Source: Planctomycetota bacterium (lineage in GTDB: Bacteria > Planctomycetota > Phycisphaerae > UBA1845 > PWPN01). Taken from it: a DNA stretch of 6,859 nt. Both the position numbers and the translations under genes were made by a program. Of this stretch, positions 1 through 6,253 are shown piece by piece. The notes under the pieces are model-generated. The model searched no databases, was not told where the DNA came from, and was given only the letters and a program-made list of their open reading frames with translations. Numbering within the stretch: the first letter of the stretch is position 1; the number at the start of each line of letters is the position of its first letter. The stretch is from contig JACQVT010000825.1 of NCBI GenBank assembly GCA_016209665.1, forward strand, positions 1-6,859. The letters run 5' to 3'.

Positions 1-1332
1 ATGTTGGGCCGCGGCGGACGCCGGGATCTGCGACCATGGACGACCGGGCTGGTGGCCTACTTCCAGCAGCGGCGGGGATACTCGCTGCTGCCGCTCCTGC
101 CGGCGTTGTTCGTCGATGTCGGCGAAAAGACGCCCGGCGCGCGCTACGATTTCCAGCTCACGCTGGCCGAGCGGCTCGACGAGGCGTACTACCGGCAACT
201 GTCCGCGTGGTGCGACCAGCACGGCATCGCGCTCACCGGCCATCCCGCCGGAGCGACCGAGATCTATCCCCTGCGATACTTCCAGACACCGGGGCAGGAC
301 ATCGTCTGGCGAGGGGTCGTCCCGGAGGGCCACCGGGCCCTGGAGGGCACCAACAGCGCCATCGGCAAGTGTTCGAGCAGCGTAGCCCGGCACGACGGCC
401 GCCGCTTCAACAGCAACGAGGTGTACGGAGCCTACGGCTGGCAGTTGACGATGGAGGAGATGAAGTGGCTGGCCGACTGGCTGATGGTGCGCGGCGTCAA
501 CCGGCTCTACCCGCACGCGTTCTACTATTCGATCCGCGACTACCGCGTGAACGAGCGGCCGCCGGACCTCGGTCCGAACAACTTGTGGTGGCCGCACTAC
601 CGCCTGTTCGCCGACTACACGGCCCGGCTGTGCGGATTGCTGACCGACAGCCGGCAGGTGTGCGACGTCGCCATCCTGGCCGGCAACCACGACCTGCCGT
701 GGCGGGCCGCCAAGTGGCTGTACCAGCACCAGATCGACTTCAACTACGTCGAGGACTGGCGGCTGATCCTCACCGCCGACGTGGCCGACGGCAGTCTGCG
801 GGTCGGACCGATGGCCTACTCGCTGCTGATCGTCGACCAGGATGGCCCGCCCGCCGGCCCGATCGGCAAACGGCTCGAGGAATTGCTGTCGGCGGGGCTG
901 ACGGTTCGCCACTGCCGGGGCGAGCCGGATGCCGGCCTGGTGGCGGGATTGGCTCGCGACGTGCTGGTCGAGCCCGAGGTTCCCGATCTGCGATTCGTTC
1001 ACCTCGTCAAGAACGGCATCCACTTCTACACCGGTACGTTACGCTACCGCACGACGTTCGCGCTCTCCCGCAAAACAGGGTCCCGATACGAACTCGACCT
1101 CGGCCAGGTGGGCGATTTCGTCGTCGCTCGGCTCAACGGCCAGGAGTTGCCGGCGCGGTTCTGGCGGCCGTTCTCGTGGGACGTGACGCCGGCCGCCCGC
1201 GACGGCGAGAACGAGCTGGTCGTCGAGGTGACCAACTCGCTCGTGAACCGCTACGACGCAAAGATTCGTCGACCATCCGGACTCTTTGGGCCGGTGCAAC
1301 TGCGCGAGACAGGCAGCCAGTCGGCCAAGTGA
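1..1332 (+). CDS. GH106-like glycoside hydrolase (alpha-L-rhamnosidase type), C-terminal part, 5' end outside window
   Basis: Likely releases a terminal deoxysugar such as L-rhamnose from plant or algal polysaccharide. The frame is open from base 1, so the ATG there is probably internal; family members run to about 1000 residues and only 443 are visible. Seen here: RRGYSLLPLLPALF (about 24-37), GIALTGHP (75-82), and NEVYGAYGWQLTMEEMKW (139-156) followed by GVNRLYPHAFYYS, which form the most typical block of the catalytic barrel. E140 is a plausible active-site carboxylate by family resemblance. A C-terminal beta-sandwich (about 344-443) has TGTLRYRTTF, YELDLG, LNGQ and VEVTNSLVN, as in GH2/GH106 accessory domains. 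Oddity: HFY (341-343) runs directly into TGTLRY, where I would expect another stretch of roughly 100 residues. The family call is from remembered motifs. A GH2-related glycosidase is the alternative. Confidence 0.75.
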   Translation: MLGRGGRRDLRPWTTGLVAYFQQRRGYSLLPLLPALFVDVGEKTPGARYDFQLTLAERLDEAYYRQLSAWCDQHGIALTGHPAGATEIYPLRYFQTPGQDIVWRGVVPEGHRALEGTNSAIGKCSSSVARHDGRRFNSNEVYGAYGWQLTMEEMKWLADWLMVRGVNRLYPHAFYYSIRDYRVNERPPDLGPNNLWWPHYRLFADYTARLCGLLTDSRQVCDVAILAGNHDLPWRAAKWLYQHQIDFNYVEDWRLILTADVADGSLRVGPMAYSLLIVDQDGPPAGPIGKRLEELLSAGLTVRHCRGEPDAGLVAGLARDVLVEPEVPDLRFVHLVKNGIHFYTGTLRYRTTFALSRKTGSRYELDLGQVGDFVVARLNGQELPARFWRPFSWDVTPAARDGENELVVEVTNSLVNRYDAKIRRPSGLFGPVQLRETGSQSAK

Positions 1333-1339
1333 CTGCGTA

Positions 1340-1378
1340 TCCGCCGCAGAGCGCGTGACAGGATCGGCGGGAGGTTTT
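1340..1378 (+). terminator. Weak terminator-like hairpin after the hydrolase
   Basis: CCGCCG (1341-1346) can pair with CGGCGG (1365-1370), extended by one T-G pair, and a TTTT run follows at 1375-1378. The loop is long (18 bases) and the T run short and offset, so this is only a candidate. It starts 8 bases after the hydrolase stop, which is where a terminator would be expected. Confidence 0.25.
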
Positions 1379-1388
1379 CAGGATCAAG

Positions 1389-1447
1389 GCAACTTGTTGC
1401 TGTTCCTCCGCCACCTGTCAAAGGAGGATGCGTCAACAAGTTGACGC
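1389..1447. repeat. Nested inverted repeat / paired dyad element in a convergent intergenic gap
   Basis: CAACTTGTTG (1390-1399) is the exact reverse complement of CAACAAGTTG (1434-1443). Inside them TCCTCC (1404-1409) pairs with GGAGGA (1423-1428) around a 13-base loop. Each outer arm is also a dyad on its own: GCAAC-TT-GTTGC (1389-1400) and the longer GCGTCAAC-AA-GTTGACGC (1430-1447). It lies between the convergent hydrolase and cysteine-cluster operon, so a two-way terminator is possible, although no T tract follows on either side. Two copies of CAAC-NN-GTTG, 44 bases apart centre to centre, could instead be protein-binding half-site pairs. The structure is seen directly; any function is inference. 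Confidence 0.6.
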
Positions 1448-1502
1448 GGTCCTCTGGAAGCAATGCAGTCCGCCGATGCTGTTACGCACGCGCGCCATCC
1501 GA

Positions 1503-1967
1503 TCACTGCCGCTGTTGTAAGGCGCGAAGCACCACCAGCCAGTCCGCGTAGAAACACGGCACGTTCAGTTCGTCGTGAAGCCGACGCAGCCGGCGGAGCA
1601 GTTCCTCGGTCAGCGGGCCCTGCCAGTGCTGGGCGGCGGGGTCGCAGTAGAAGATGCGGCAGCCGAGCGGCCGTCGCTCGCGGGCGTGGCACTGGCCGTC
1701 GTGCGCGTGCGGGCAAGACTCCCCGGTGACGGTGGGCACCTGCTCTTGCCTGCGATGGGCCAGGTAATACGCCACTTCCAGCGCGGTGACGTACAACCGA
1801 TGTCCGTACTCGCCGAGGCGGCAGCAGGCCCCCCGGTTCCAGCACGTCGGTGAATGGGCGGCGATGCGGCGGTCGGCGTCGCCGTAGAATGCCCGCATGG
1901 CCGCCACCACCTCGGGGCGCTTGGCCGCCTGGTACAGCGCGTCCACTGGAATGTCGGGCTGGTTCAC
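1503..1967 (-). CDS. Cysteine-cluster protein (YkgJ/CxxCxxCC-like), second gene of pair
   Basis: A 154-residue soluble protein of unsettled function, probably binding zinc or iron (or an Fe-S cluster) through its cysteines. It has eight: C42, C48, C49, C85, C93, C103, C108 and C138. Recognisable blocks are CWNRGACC (42-49), EYGHRLYVTALE (53-64), RPLGCRIFYC (99-108) and a C-terminal LNVPCFYADW (134-143). The RPLxC block is shared with the upstream gene, but the first cluster is C-x5-CC rather than C-x2-C-x2-CC. The start chosen is GTG at 1967, whose TG is part of the TGA stop of the preceding gene (GTGA), with AGAAG upstream as a weak ribosome binding site. A longer frame reaches further upstream, but there it only reads the neighbouring gene out of frame as arginine-rich sequence. 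The pair is presumably transcribed and translated together. Family assignment is likely; the role is unknown. Confidence 0.75.
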   Translation of the reverse strand: MNQPDIPVDALYQAAKRPEVVAAMRAFYGDADRRIAAHSPTCWNRGACCRLGEYGHRLYVTALEVAYYLAHRRQEQVPTVTGESCPHAHDGQCHARERRPLGCRIFYCDPAAQHWQGPLTEELLRRLRRLHDELNVPCFYADWLVVLRALQQRQ

Positions 1968-2389
1968 CACGTCTTCTGCGTGCGAATGGTTTCGATCTGC
2001 ACGTACTCGTACTTCCTGCCGTTGTTCATGCCCGGGCACGTCTCGGCGGCGGCGGCCCAGTCCGCAGGGGTCTTGAGGTTCGACGTCCAGAAGGGCCACG
2101 TGCGGCATTGCAGCGGCCGGACGGAATAAATGCCGCACCGTCGCTTGCCGTCCCCGTCGGCCTTCAGAAACACGCAGTCGCCGTTGGGCTTCTCGGTCAG
2201 CGAGTACCGGAACCCGACTCGCCGCAGGAAATCCTTCGGCAGCCAGCCATCCTCGCGGCCGAGGTGCTCGGCGATCCGCTGGATTTCCTCCTGGGCGACC
2301 CACACGTATCCCGGCGCGCCGGTACAGCAGTTGCCGCACTCGGTGCACGCAAAATGCAGTCCCTCCTTATACCACCTGTCGCGGAACAT
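1964..2389 (-). CDS. YkgJ-family cysteine-cluster protein (CxxCxxCC), first gene of pair
   Basis: A 141-residue cytosolic protein with the classic N-terminal cluster C15-x2-C18-x2-C21-C22 (ACTECGNCC), then C72, C85, RPLQC95RTWPFW and C118PG. This is the pattern of the putative zinc- or iron-chelating CxxCxxCC domain family (Pfam PF03692 as I recall it). The number and order of cysteines suggest a metal or Fe-S site; the biochemical role of stand-alone members is not established. ATG at 2389 is chosen because GGGAG (2396-2400) lies six bases upstream. A TTG two codons earlier directly abuts that site and is a poor start. There is no signal peptide or membrane segment. The stop overlaps the GTG of a second cysteine-cluster gene, so the two form a coupled operon. 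Upstream is a consensus -10 box. Confidence 0.85.
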   Translation of the reverse strand: MFRDRWYKEGLHFACTECGNCCTGAPGYVWVAQEEIQRIAEHLGREDGWLPKDFLRRVGFRYSLTEKPNGDCVFLKADGDGKRRCGIYSVRPLQCRTWPFWTSNLKTPADWAAAAETCPGMNNGRKYEYVQIETIRTQKTW

Positions 2390-2504
2390 GCACAACTCCC
2401 GGCCCTTGGCTCAGCCAGATTATAGGCTCGCGGTTTCCCCGTGGATCGAACGGCCCAGCGTACTCGTTGCACGTGAGGATATCAAAGATTACAACTGCCG
2501 TGGA
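2390..2504. promoter_or_regulatory. Divergent intergenic region between cysteine-cluster operon and dedA
   Basis: These 115 bases must hold promoters for both directions. The minus-strand side has the TATAAT described separately. The plus-strand side has a weak pair, TTGCAC (2467-2472) and TACAAC (2490-2495), with 17 bases between. This would start transcription at about 2502-2505, almost on the dedA ATG. No strong dyad was seen. Confidence 0.4.
2396..2424 (-). promoter_or_regulatory. Promoter -10 box and ribosome binding site of the cysteine-cluster operon
   Basis: On the minus strand a perfect TATAAT occupies 2424-2419, unusual in such GC-rich DNA. A transcript would begin near 2412 and carry GGGAG at 2400-2396, six bases before the ATG at 2389. 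No good -35 box lies 16-18 bases upstream; TTCGAT, 20 bases away, matches poorly. The position and spacing to the gene make this a credible promoter core. Confidence 0.55.
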
Positions 2505-3218
2505 ATGAGCTACGAGCAGTGGCCATACCTGGGGGTCTTCGCCGTCCTGATCGCCGCGAGCCTCGGTCTGCCCATCCCCGAGGACATCCCGCTGCTGACC
2601 GGCGGGTACCTGTGCCACCTGGACGAGGCGTCGTTGTCGACCATGATCGTCGTGGGCCTGGTTGGCGTGCTCTCGGGCGACATCATCCTGTTCAGCATGG
2701 GGCGGCGGTTCGGGCATCATGTGGTCGAGCACCGGTTCTTCCGGCGGCTCGTCAACCCCCGGCGTCTGCTGCTGGCCGAGGAGTTGTTCACGCGGCACGG
2801 CGTCAAAATCGTGTTCGTCGGCCGGTTCCTGCCCGGGCTGCGGCCGATGATCTTCATGGCCGCCGGCGTGCTGCGGGTTCGCCCCTTGGTATTCATCGCC
2901 GTCAACGGAGCGGCCGCCTGCGTCAGCGTGCCGACGCTGATCGTGCTGGGGAAGATCTTTGGCGGGAGCCTCGAACAGATCAGACGCGACGTGCGCATCG
3001 CGAGCCACGGTATGGCGGTGGTGTTGATCGTGGTGGCCCTGGTCGCCGGCGCGATCTGGATGCACCGGCGGCAGAAGCGACTGATGGCCACCGCCCACGT
3101 GCCGCCGAAGGTGGCCCGCGAGCAACTGCCCGACATCCCGCCGCCGGTCGTCCATCCCCGCGACCACCGGCCCGCCGACCCGCCCACCGCCGGCAGTCCC
3201 CTCGAGGAGGAGGTTTGA
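2505..3218 (+). CDS. DedA-family (SNARE-associated/VTT) integral membrane protein
   Basis: A 237-residue inner-membrane protein. DedA proteins act in membrane homeostasis, and several members are linked to recycling of undecaprenyl-phosphate or other lipids across the membrane. Seen in order: a first hydrophobic segment (about 8-22) leading into LPIPEDIPLLTGGYL (22-36) with acidic E26/D27; hydrophobic 46-65 with GD at 58-59; the family hallmark GRFLPGLRPMIFMAAG (106-121) with R107 and R113; hydrophobic 127-152; and a last segment 170-186. The acidic residues and two arginines correspond to positions shown to matter in E. coli DedA proteins. The tail (187-237) is basic then proline-rich, ending in EEEV, with no recognised domain. 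ATG 2505 is the first start that gives a normal N-terminus; no ribosome binding site precedes it. The gene converges on the kinase gene with 15 bases between stops. Confidence 0.88.
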   Translation: MSYEQWPYLGVFAVLIAASLGLPIPEDIPLLTGGYLCHLDEASLSTMIVVGLVGVLSGDIILFSMGRRFGHHVVEHRFFRRLVNPRRLLLAEELFTRHGVKIVFVGRFLPGLRPMIFMAAGVLRVRPLVFIAVNGAAACVSVPTLIVLGKIFGGSLEQIRRDVRIASHGMAVVLIVVALVAGAIWMHRRQKRLMATAHVPPKVAREQLPDIPPPVVHPRDHRPADPPTAGSPLEEEV

Positions 3219-3233
3219 CGCGGCGGGCCTGCC

Positions 3234-6002
3234 TCAGTCGGCCAACAGGTCCTGGAGTCGCAGCAACAACTGATCGGCGCGATAGGGCTTCTGGATAAAC
3301 CCGGTGAGGCCGCCGTCGGTCAGATCGCACGCCGTGTCGCGTTCGTCGTAGCCGCTGGAGAGCAGCACACGGGTATCCGGACGGATTCCACGGATTTGCC
3401 GCAGGGTCTCGCGTCCATCCATCCGGGGCATGGTCACGTCCAGCAGCACCGCCTGGATCTCTTCCGCGTGGGCTCGGAACAACTCCAGGCCTCGCTCGCC
3501 GTCCTCGGCGGTCAGAACCGCAAAGCCGCTGTCCTCGAGGATGACCTTGACCACCGTCCGCACGCTCTGCTCGTCGTCCACCACGAGAATGGTGCCGCCG
3601 ACCTTGGGCTGCGGAGGCGAGGGCACGTCGCGAGGCCCTTCAGCGGCCGCCGGGCAGCCGGGTAGCAACACGCGGAACACGGTTCCCCGGCCGGCATCGC
3701 TGGTAACGTCGACCGTGCCGTGGTGGCCGCGGACGACGCCCATCACGGCCGCCAGCCCGAGCCCCCGGCCGGTCGCCTTCGTGCTGTAGAAGGGCTCGAA
3801 CATGCGGGACTTCGTGCCGTCGTCGATGCCGCAACCGGTGTCCGAGACTTCGAGCAAGGCGTAACGCTCCGTGGCCCCGGCCGGGCTGCTCGGAGAATCG
3901 GCTACAGCGGCGTCCGCAGCGTCGACGACTCGGGTGCGGATCGTCACCATGCCTTCCGTATCGCCGATGGCTTCGGCCGCGTTGATCACCAGGTTCATCA
4001 CGATCTGGCGCATCTGGGCGGCGTCCGCCTCGATACAGACCGGCGCGTCCCCCAGCTCATACCGGATGTGCACCCGGCGGGGGATTGAGGCCCGCAGCAA
4101 ATGCCCCGTCTCCTTGATGATCGTCCGCAGGTCCATCGGCGCCACCACGAACCGGCCCTTGCCCGAATAGGCGAGCAACTGCCGGGCGAGGTCGGCCGCC
4201 TGCTGGGCCGCTGACTCGATGTGACGCAGCGGCTCCGCCAGGGGCTCCCCCCCGCCAACCATCCCGCGGGCCAGGCTCACGCTGCCCATCATTGCCGTCA
4301 GCAGGTTGCTGAAATCGTGAGCCACGCCGCCCGCCAATACGCCCAGGCTCTCCAGTTTCTGCGTCTCCAGCAGGGCCCGCTCCATCGCCAGCCGTTCTTC
4401 CTCCGACCGCTTGCGCTCCGTGATGTCCTTGGCGAACGCGAAGTGGTAGAACTCGCCCTTGTACTTTATGGCGCTGGCCGTGATTTCGACCGGAAACGTG
4501 CTGCCGTCCTCGCGGTGGTGAACGGTCTCAAAGGTCATAGACCGGCCCAGGCGGTTTACCTTCCCCCACTGTTCGGGCCATCGCTCCAGGGGGAAACCGG
4601 GATCGAGATCGCACACCCGCATCCGGAGCAGTTCCTCCCGGGTGTAGCCGAGCGAGTCGCAAGCCGCCTGGTTGACGTAGCAGAAGCTCGAGTCCTCCCG
4701 GATCCAGAACGTCGCCACGGCCGCGTTATCCATCGCGAATTGCGTGAGCCGCAAGGCGTCCTCGGCCCGGTGGCGTTCGGTGACATCAACTCCGACACCC
4801 CAGGCCGCCCATCCCGGCACCGCCAGGTCGGCCGGCGCGCTGGACCACGAGATGGTGCGCACGATGCCATCCTTGCCGGTGATCCGCCACTCCTGGTCGC
4901 GGCCTTCCGCCAGGCCGAACGGGACCGTCGACTCGTCGTCGGCTGGGTCCGCCCGTCGCGCCCGCAACACCGCGCGGGCCGCCGGATTGTCGACGATCTG
5001 CGCGGCCGGGTAACCGGTCGTCTGCTCGCAATGACGGTTCCAGACGATGATTCGGCCCTTACGGTCGAACGCGGCCACCATGGCCGGCATGTTCTCCACC
5101 GCCAGCCGCAGACGCTGCTCGCTCTCGCGCACGGCCGTCTGACGCTGCAAGTAGGCCTTCAGCATGACCGCCAGGCCCGCCGCCAGCAGCAGCCCGACGG
5201 CCAGGAAGAACTCATCCGTCGAGGTCCGGTATTGCTGGATCAGGACCGGCGTGGGAACCAGCGTCACCGTCCACTGACGATCGAGCACCGCCAGCGGATG
5301 ACTGAACCGCAACGGGGACGTCTCCAGAGCGTCAGCCGGCCCCCCGACGTACAGATCTCTCGCCTTTTCCCCCTCATCCCTTCTCTCTTCGTCCCTTATC
5401 CTCAAATAGAAGTCCCCCCGGACCCCCTTCTCGAGGCAACCCGCCACCAGATTGTCCATGCGGAATACGCCGTTGACGAAACCTTCGAGCCGTCCGTCGC
5501 GGATGAGCGGGAAATAGGTGCCGAAGCCCCGGCCCCCCTGGAACAGATCGAGTGGAAAACTCGCCCGCGGCGAATTCGAGGCGACCGCTTCGTCCAGGAC
5601 GCGGCCCAGACCTTTATGCGCCCGCAGGTCCCGGTCCTTCGCCGGCCGGTTCGTTTCCTCGGGCACTACCCATCGGATGAAGCCCTCCGCGTCGACCCAG
5701 TTGATGGCCTGGAAGCTGCCGAGTTCCGTCTGGACCATGTGCGACATTTCGGCGAACTGCTCGGGCGTGTTGATCTGGTGGCGAAGCCATTGCTGGGCCA
5801 TCTGCCCCACGAATTGCAGACGAGAACGCAGAAAGCTCTCCAGCCGAAGCGCCACCTGCCGCGTCGTCGTCTCCGTCCGCAGGTTCAGCATCCGGTCTTC
5901 GGCGAGGCTTAGTTGCCGCGACGTGACCAGCAGCCCGGCGGCGATCGCCACGAACGTGATGGCGGCAATGGCGGTCGAATGTCTGGTCCAGTTCCGGCTC
6001 AT
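3234..6002 (-). CDS. Membrane hybrid sensor histidine kinase: external sensor, two PAS, HisKA, HATPase, receiver
   Basis: A 922-residue inner-membrane kinase that should autophosphorylate on histidine and pass phosphate to its own receiver. Membrane helix at about 9-27; external sensor about 28-263, CHASE-like by pattern (INWVDAEGFIRWVVPEETN, then FGTYFPLI and GFVNGVF); second helix about 264-285. PAS 1 is about 292-408 (WNRHCEQTTGY, DVTERHRAE) and PAS 2 about 417-530 (YVNQAACDSLGYTREEL, KDITERKRSEEE). HisKA has H562 in GGVAHDFSNLL. The ATPase has N674 (NAAEA), D721 (SDTGCG), FEPFYSTK and GRGLGL (745-750). The receiver (804-920) has D809/D810, acceptor D855, S883 and K905, so both halves look active. 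There is no DNA-binding output, so a separate partner is needed. Start 6002 is chosen because the membrane helix follows directly; ATG 6041 in the same frame is possible. An odd repeat lies at residues 201-216. Confidence 0.9.
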   Translation of the reverse strand: MSRNWTRHSTAIAAITFVAIAAGLLVTSRQLSLAEDRMLNLRTETTTRQVALRLESFLRSRLQFVGQMAQQWLRHQINTPEQFAEMSHMVQTELGSFQAINWVDAEGFIRWVVPEETNRPAKDRDLRAHKGLGRVLDEAVASNSPRASFPLDLFQGGRGFGTYFPLIRDGRLEGFVNGVFRMDNLVAGCLEKGVRGDFYLRIRDEERRDEGEKARDLYVGGPADALETSPLRFSHPLAVLDRQWTVTLVPTPVLIQQYRTSTDEFFLAVGLLLAAGLAVMLKAYLQRQTAVRESEQRLRLAVENMPAMVAAFDRKGRIIVWNRHCEQTTGYPAAQIVDNPAARAVLRARRADPADDESTVPFGLAEGRDQEWRITGKDGIVRTISWSSAPADLAVPGWAAWGVGVDVTERHRAEDALRLTQFAMDNAAVATFWIREDSSFCYVNQAACDSLGYTREELLRMRVCDLDPGFPLERWPEQWGKVNRLGRSMTFETVHHREDGSTFPVEITASAIKYKGEFYHFAFAKDITERKRSEEERLAMERALLETQKLESLGVLAGGVAHDFSNLLTAMMGSVSLARGMVGGGEPLAEPLRHIESAAQQAADLARQLLAYSGKGRFVVAPMDLRTIIKETGHLLRASIPRRVHIRYELGDAPVCIEADAAQMRQIVMNLVINAAEAIGDTEGMVTIRTRVVDAADAAVADSPSSPAGATERYALLEVSDTGCGIDDGTKSRMFEPFYSTKATGRGLGLAAVMGVVRGHHGTVDVTSDAGRGTVFRVLLPGCPAAAEGPRDVPSPPQPKVGGTILVVDDEQSVRTVVKVILEDSGFAVLTAEDGERGLELFRAHAEEIQAVLLDVTMPRMDGRETLRQIRGIRPDTRVLLSSGYDERDTACDLTDGGLTGFIQKPYRADQLLLRLQDLLAD
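5361..5405 (-). repeat. Purine-rich 15-bp tandem repeat inside the kinase sensor domain
   Basis: On the plus strand TCATCCCTTCTC (5374-5385) recurs as TCGTCCCTTATC (5389-5400), 10 of 12 bases matching at a 15-base offset. In frame this gives RDEER then RDEGE (residues 203-212), continuing KARD. Arg codons here are AGG or AGA (residues 201, 203, 207, 208, 215), and I202 is ATA, unlike the CGN/ATC usage seen elsewhere in the gene. The strand is nearly pure purine on the coding side. It looks like an inserted or expanded repeat that the gene tolerates. Confidence 0.55.
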
Positions 6003-6039
6003 CCAACGGCCCCGATCGGCCCATCCCCACGGCCGACCC

Positions 6040-6048
6040 ATCGTAGCA
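6040..6048 (-). promoter_or_regulatory. Candidate extended -10 promoter of the kinase gene
   Basis: The minus strand reads TGCTACGAT (6048-6040), matching the extended -10 pattern TGnTAnnnT. Transcription would start near 6033, giving a leader of about 30 bases to the ATG at 6002. This supports 6002 over the in-frame ATG at 6041, which overlaps the box. No clear -35 box is seen, as is common with extended -10 promoters. Confidence 0.35.
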
Positions 6049-6220
6049 CAACCCGGATACCCCCGCACCGGGGCCCGCCGACGCGCCCGTGCCGGCCGCG
6101 GCGGCAAAGCCGCGCAGACCACTGGATCACGTCCTGACCGCCTATTCATCAACCCTGGTGGACCCGCTGGAACCTTGCCGTGTCGGGCCATCTCGATAAG
6201 CTGCCGTGTTCATGGGCGAT

Positions 6221-6241
6221 TTGCCGGGGGGGGGGCGGCAA
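6221..6241 (+). repeat. Ten-G homopolymer in a hairpin within the sulfatase leader
   Basis: A run of ten G (6226-6235) sits between TTGCCG (6221-6226) and its exact reverse complement CGGCAA (6236-6241). A 6-bp stem with an all-G loop of nine can form, ending five bases before the AAAGGAG ribosome binding site (6247-6253). Such a run is prone to slippage and to sequencing error, and could affect leader structure or promoter spacing. Confidence 0.6.
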
Positions 6242-6246
6242 GGTCG

Positions 6247-6253
6247 AAAGGAG
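6247..6253 (+). promoter_or_regulatory. Strong ribosome binding site of the sulfatase gene
   Basis: AAAGGAG lies six bases before the ATG at 6260. It decides the start in favour of this ATG over the in-frame ATG at 6290, which would otherwise give a shorter signal peptide. Confidence 0.75.

Noticed and set aside
36..1358. Overlapping 440-codon plus-strand frame in the hydrolase region
   Set aside because: It is Arg/Ala/Pro-rich with no motifs, and the alternative frame encodes well-recognised hydrolase blocks.
1416..1421. Minus-strand TTGACA as a -35 box
   Set aside because: No acceptable -10 box lies 16-18 bases downstream, and no gene starts there.
2130..2504. Extension of the dedA frame upstream of 2505
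   Set aside because: The extra 125 codons run antisense through the cysteine-cluster gene and its promoter and show no membrane or DedA character.
3216..3240. Terminator between dedA and the kinase gene
   Set aside because: GGCGGGCCTGCC is nearly self-complementary but leaves no loop, and no T run follows; the 15-base gap is too short to call.
4221..5912. Long plus-strand open frame of 563 codons opposite the kinase gene
   Set aside because: It lies wholly antisense to clear PAS/HisKA/ATPase coding sequence. Its product is low-complexity Arg/Pro/Gln-rich with no recognisable motif, as expected for a shadow frame in GC-rich DNA.
6003..6191. Extension of the kinase frame to an ATG at 6191
   Set aside because: The added 63 residues are Arg/Pro/Gly-rich and would place a long basic segment before the membrane helix. 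The candidate promoter at 6040-6048 lies inside it.
6176..6209. TGCCGTGT direct repeat as an operator
   Set aside because: Only 8 bases repeat, and a similar string recurs in the signal peptide coding region, so chance is likely.
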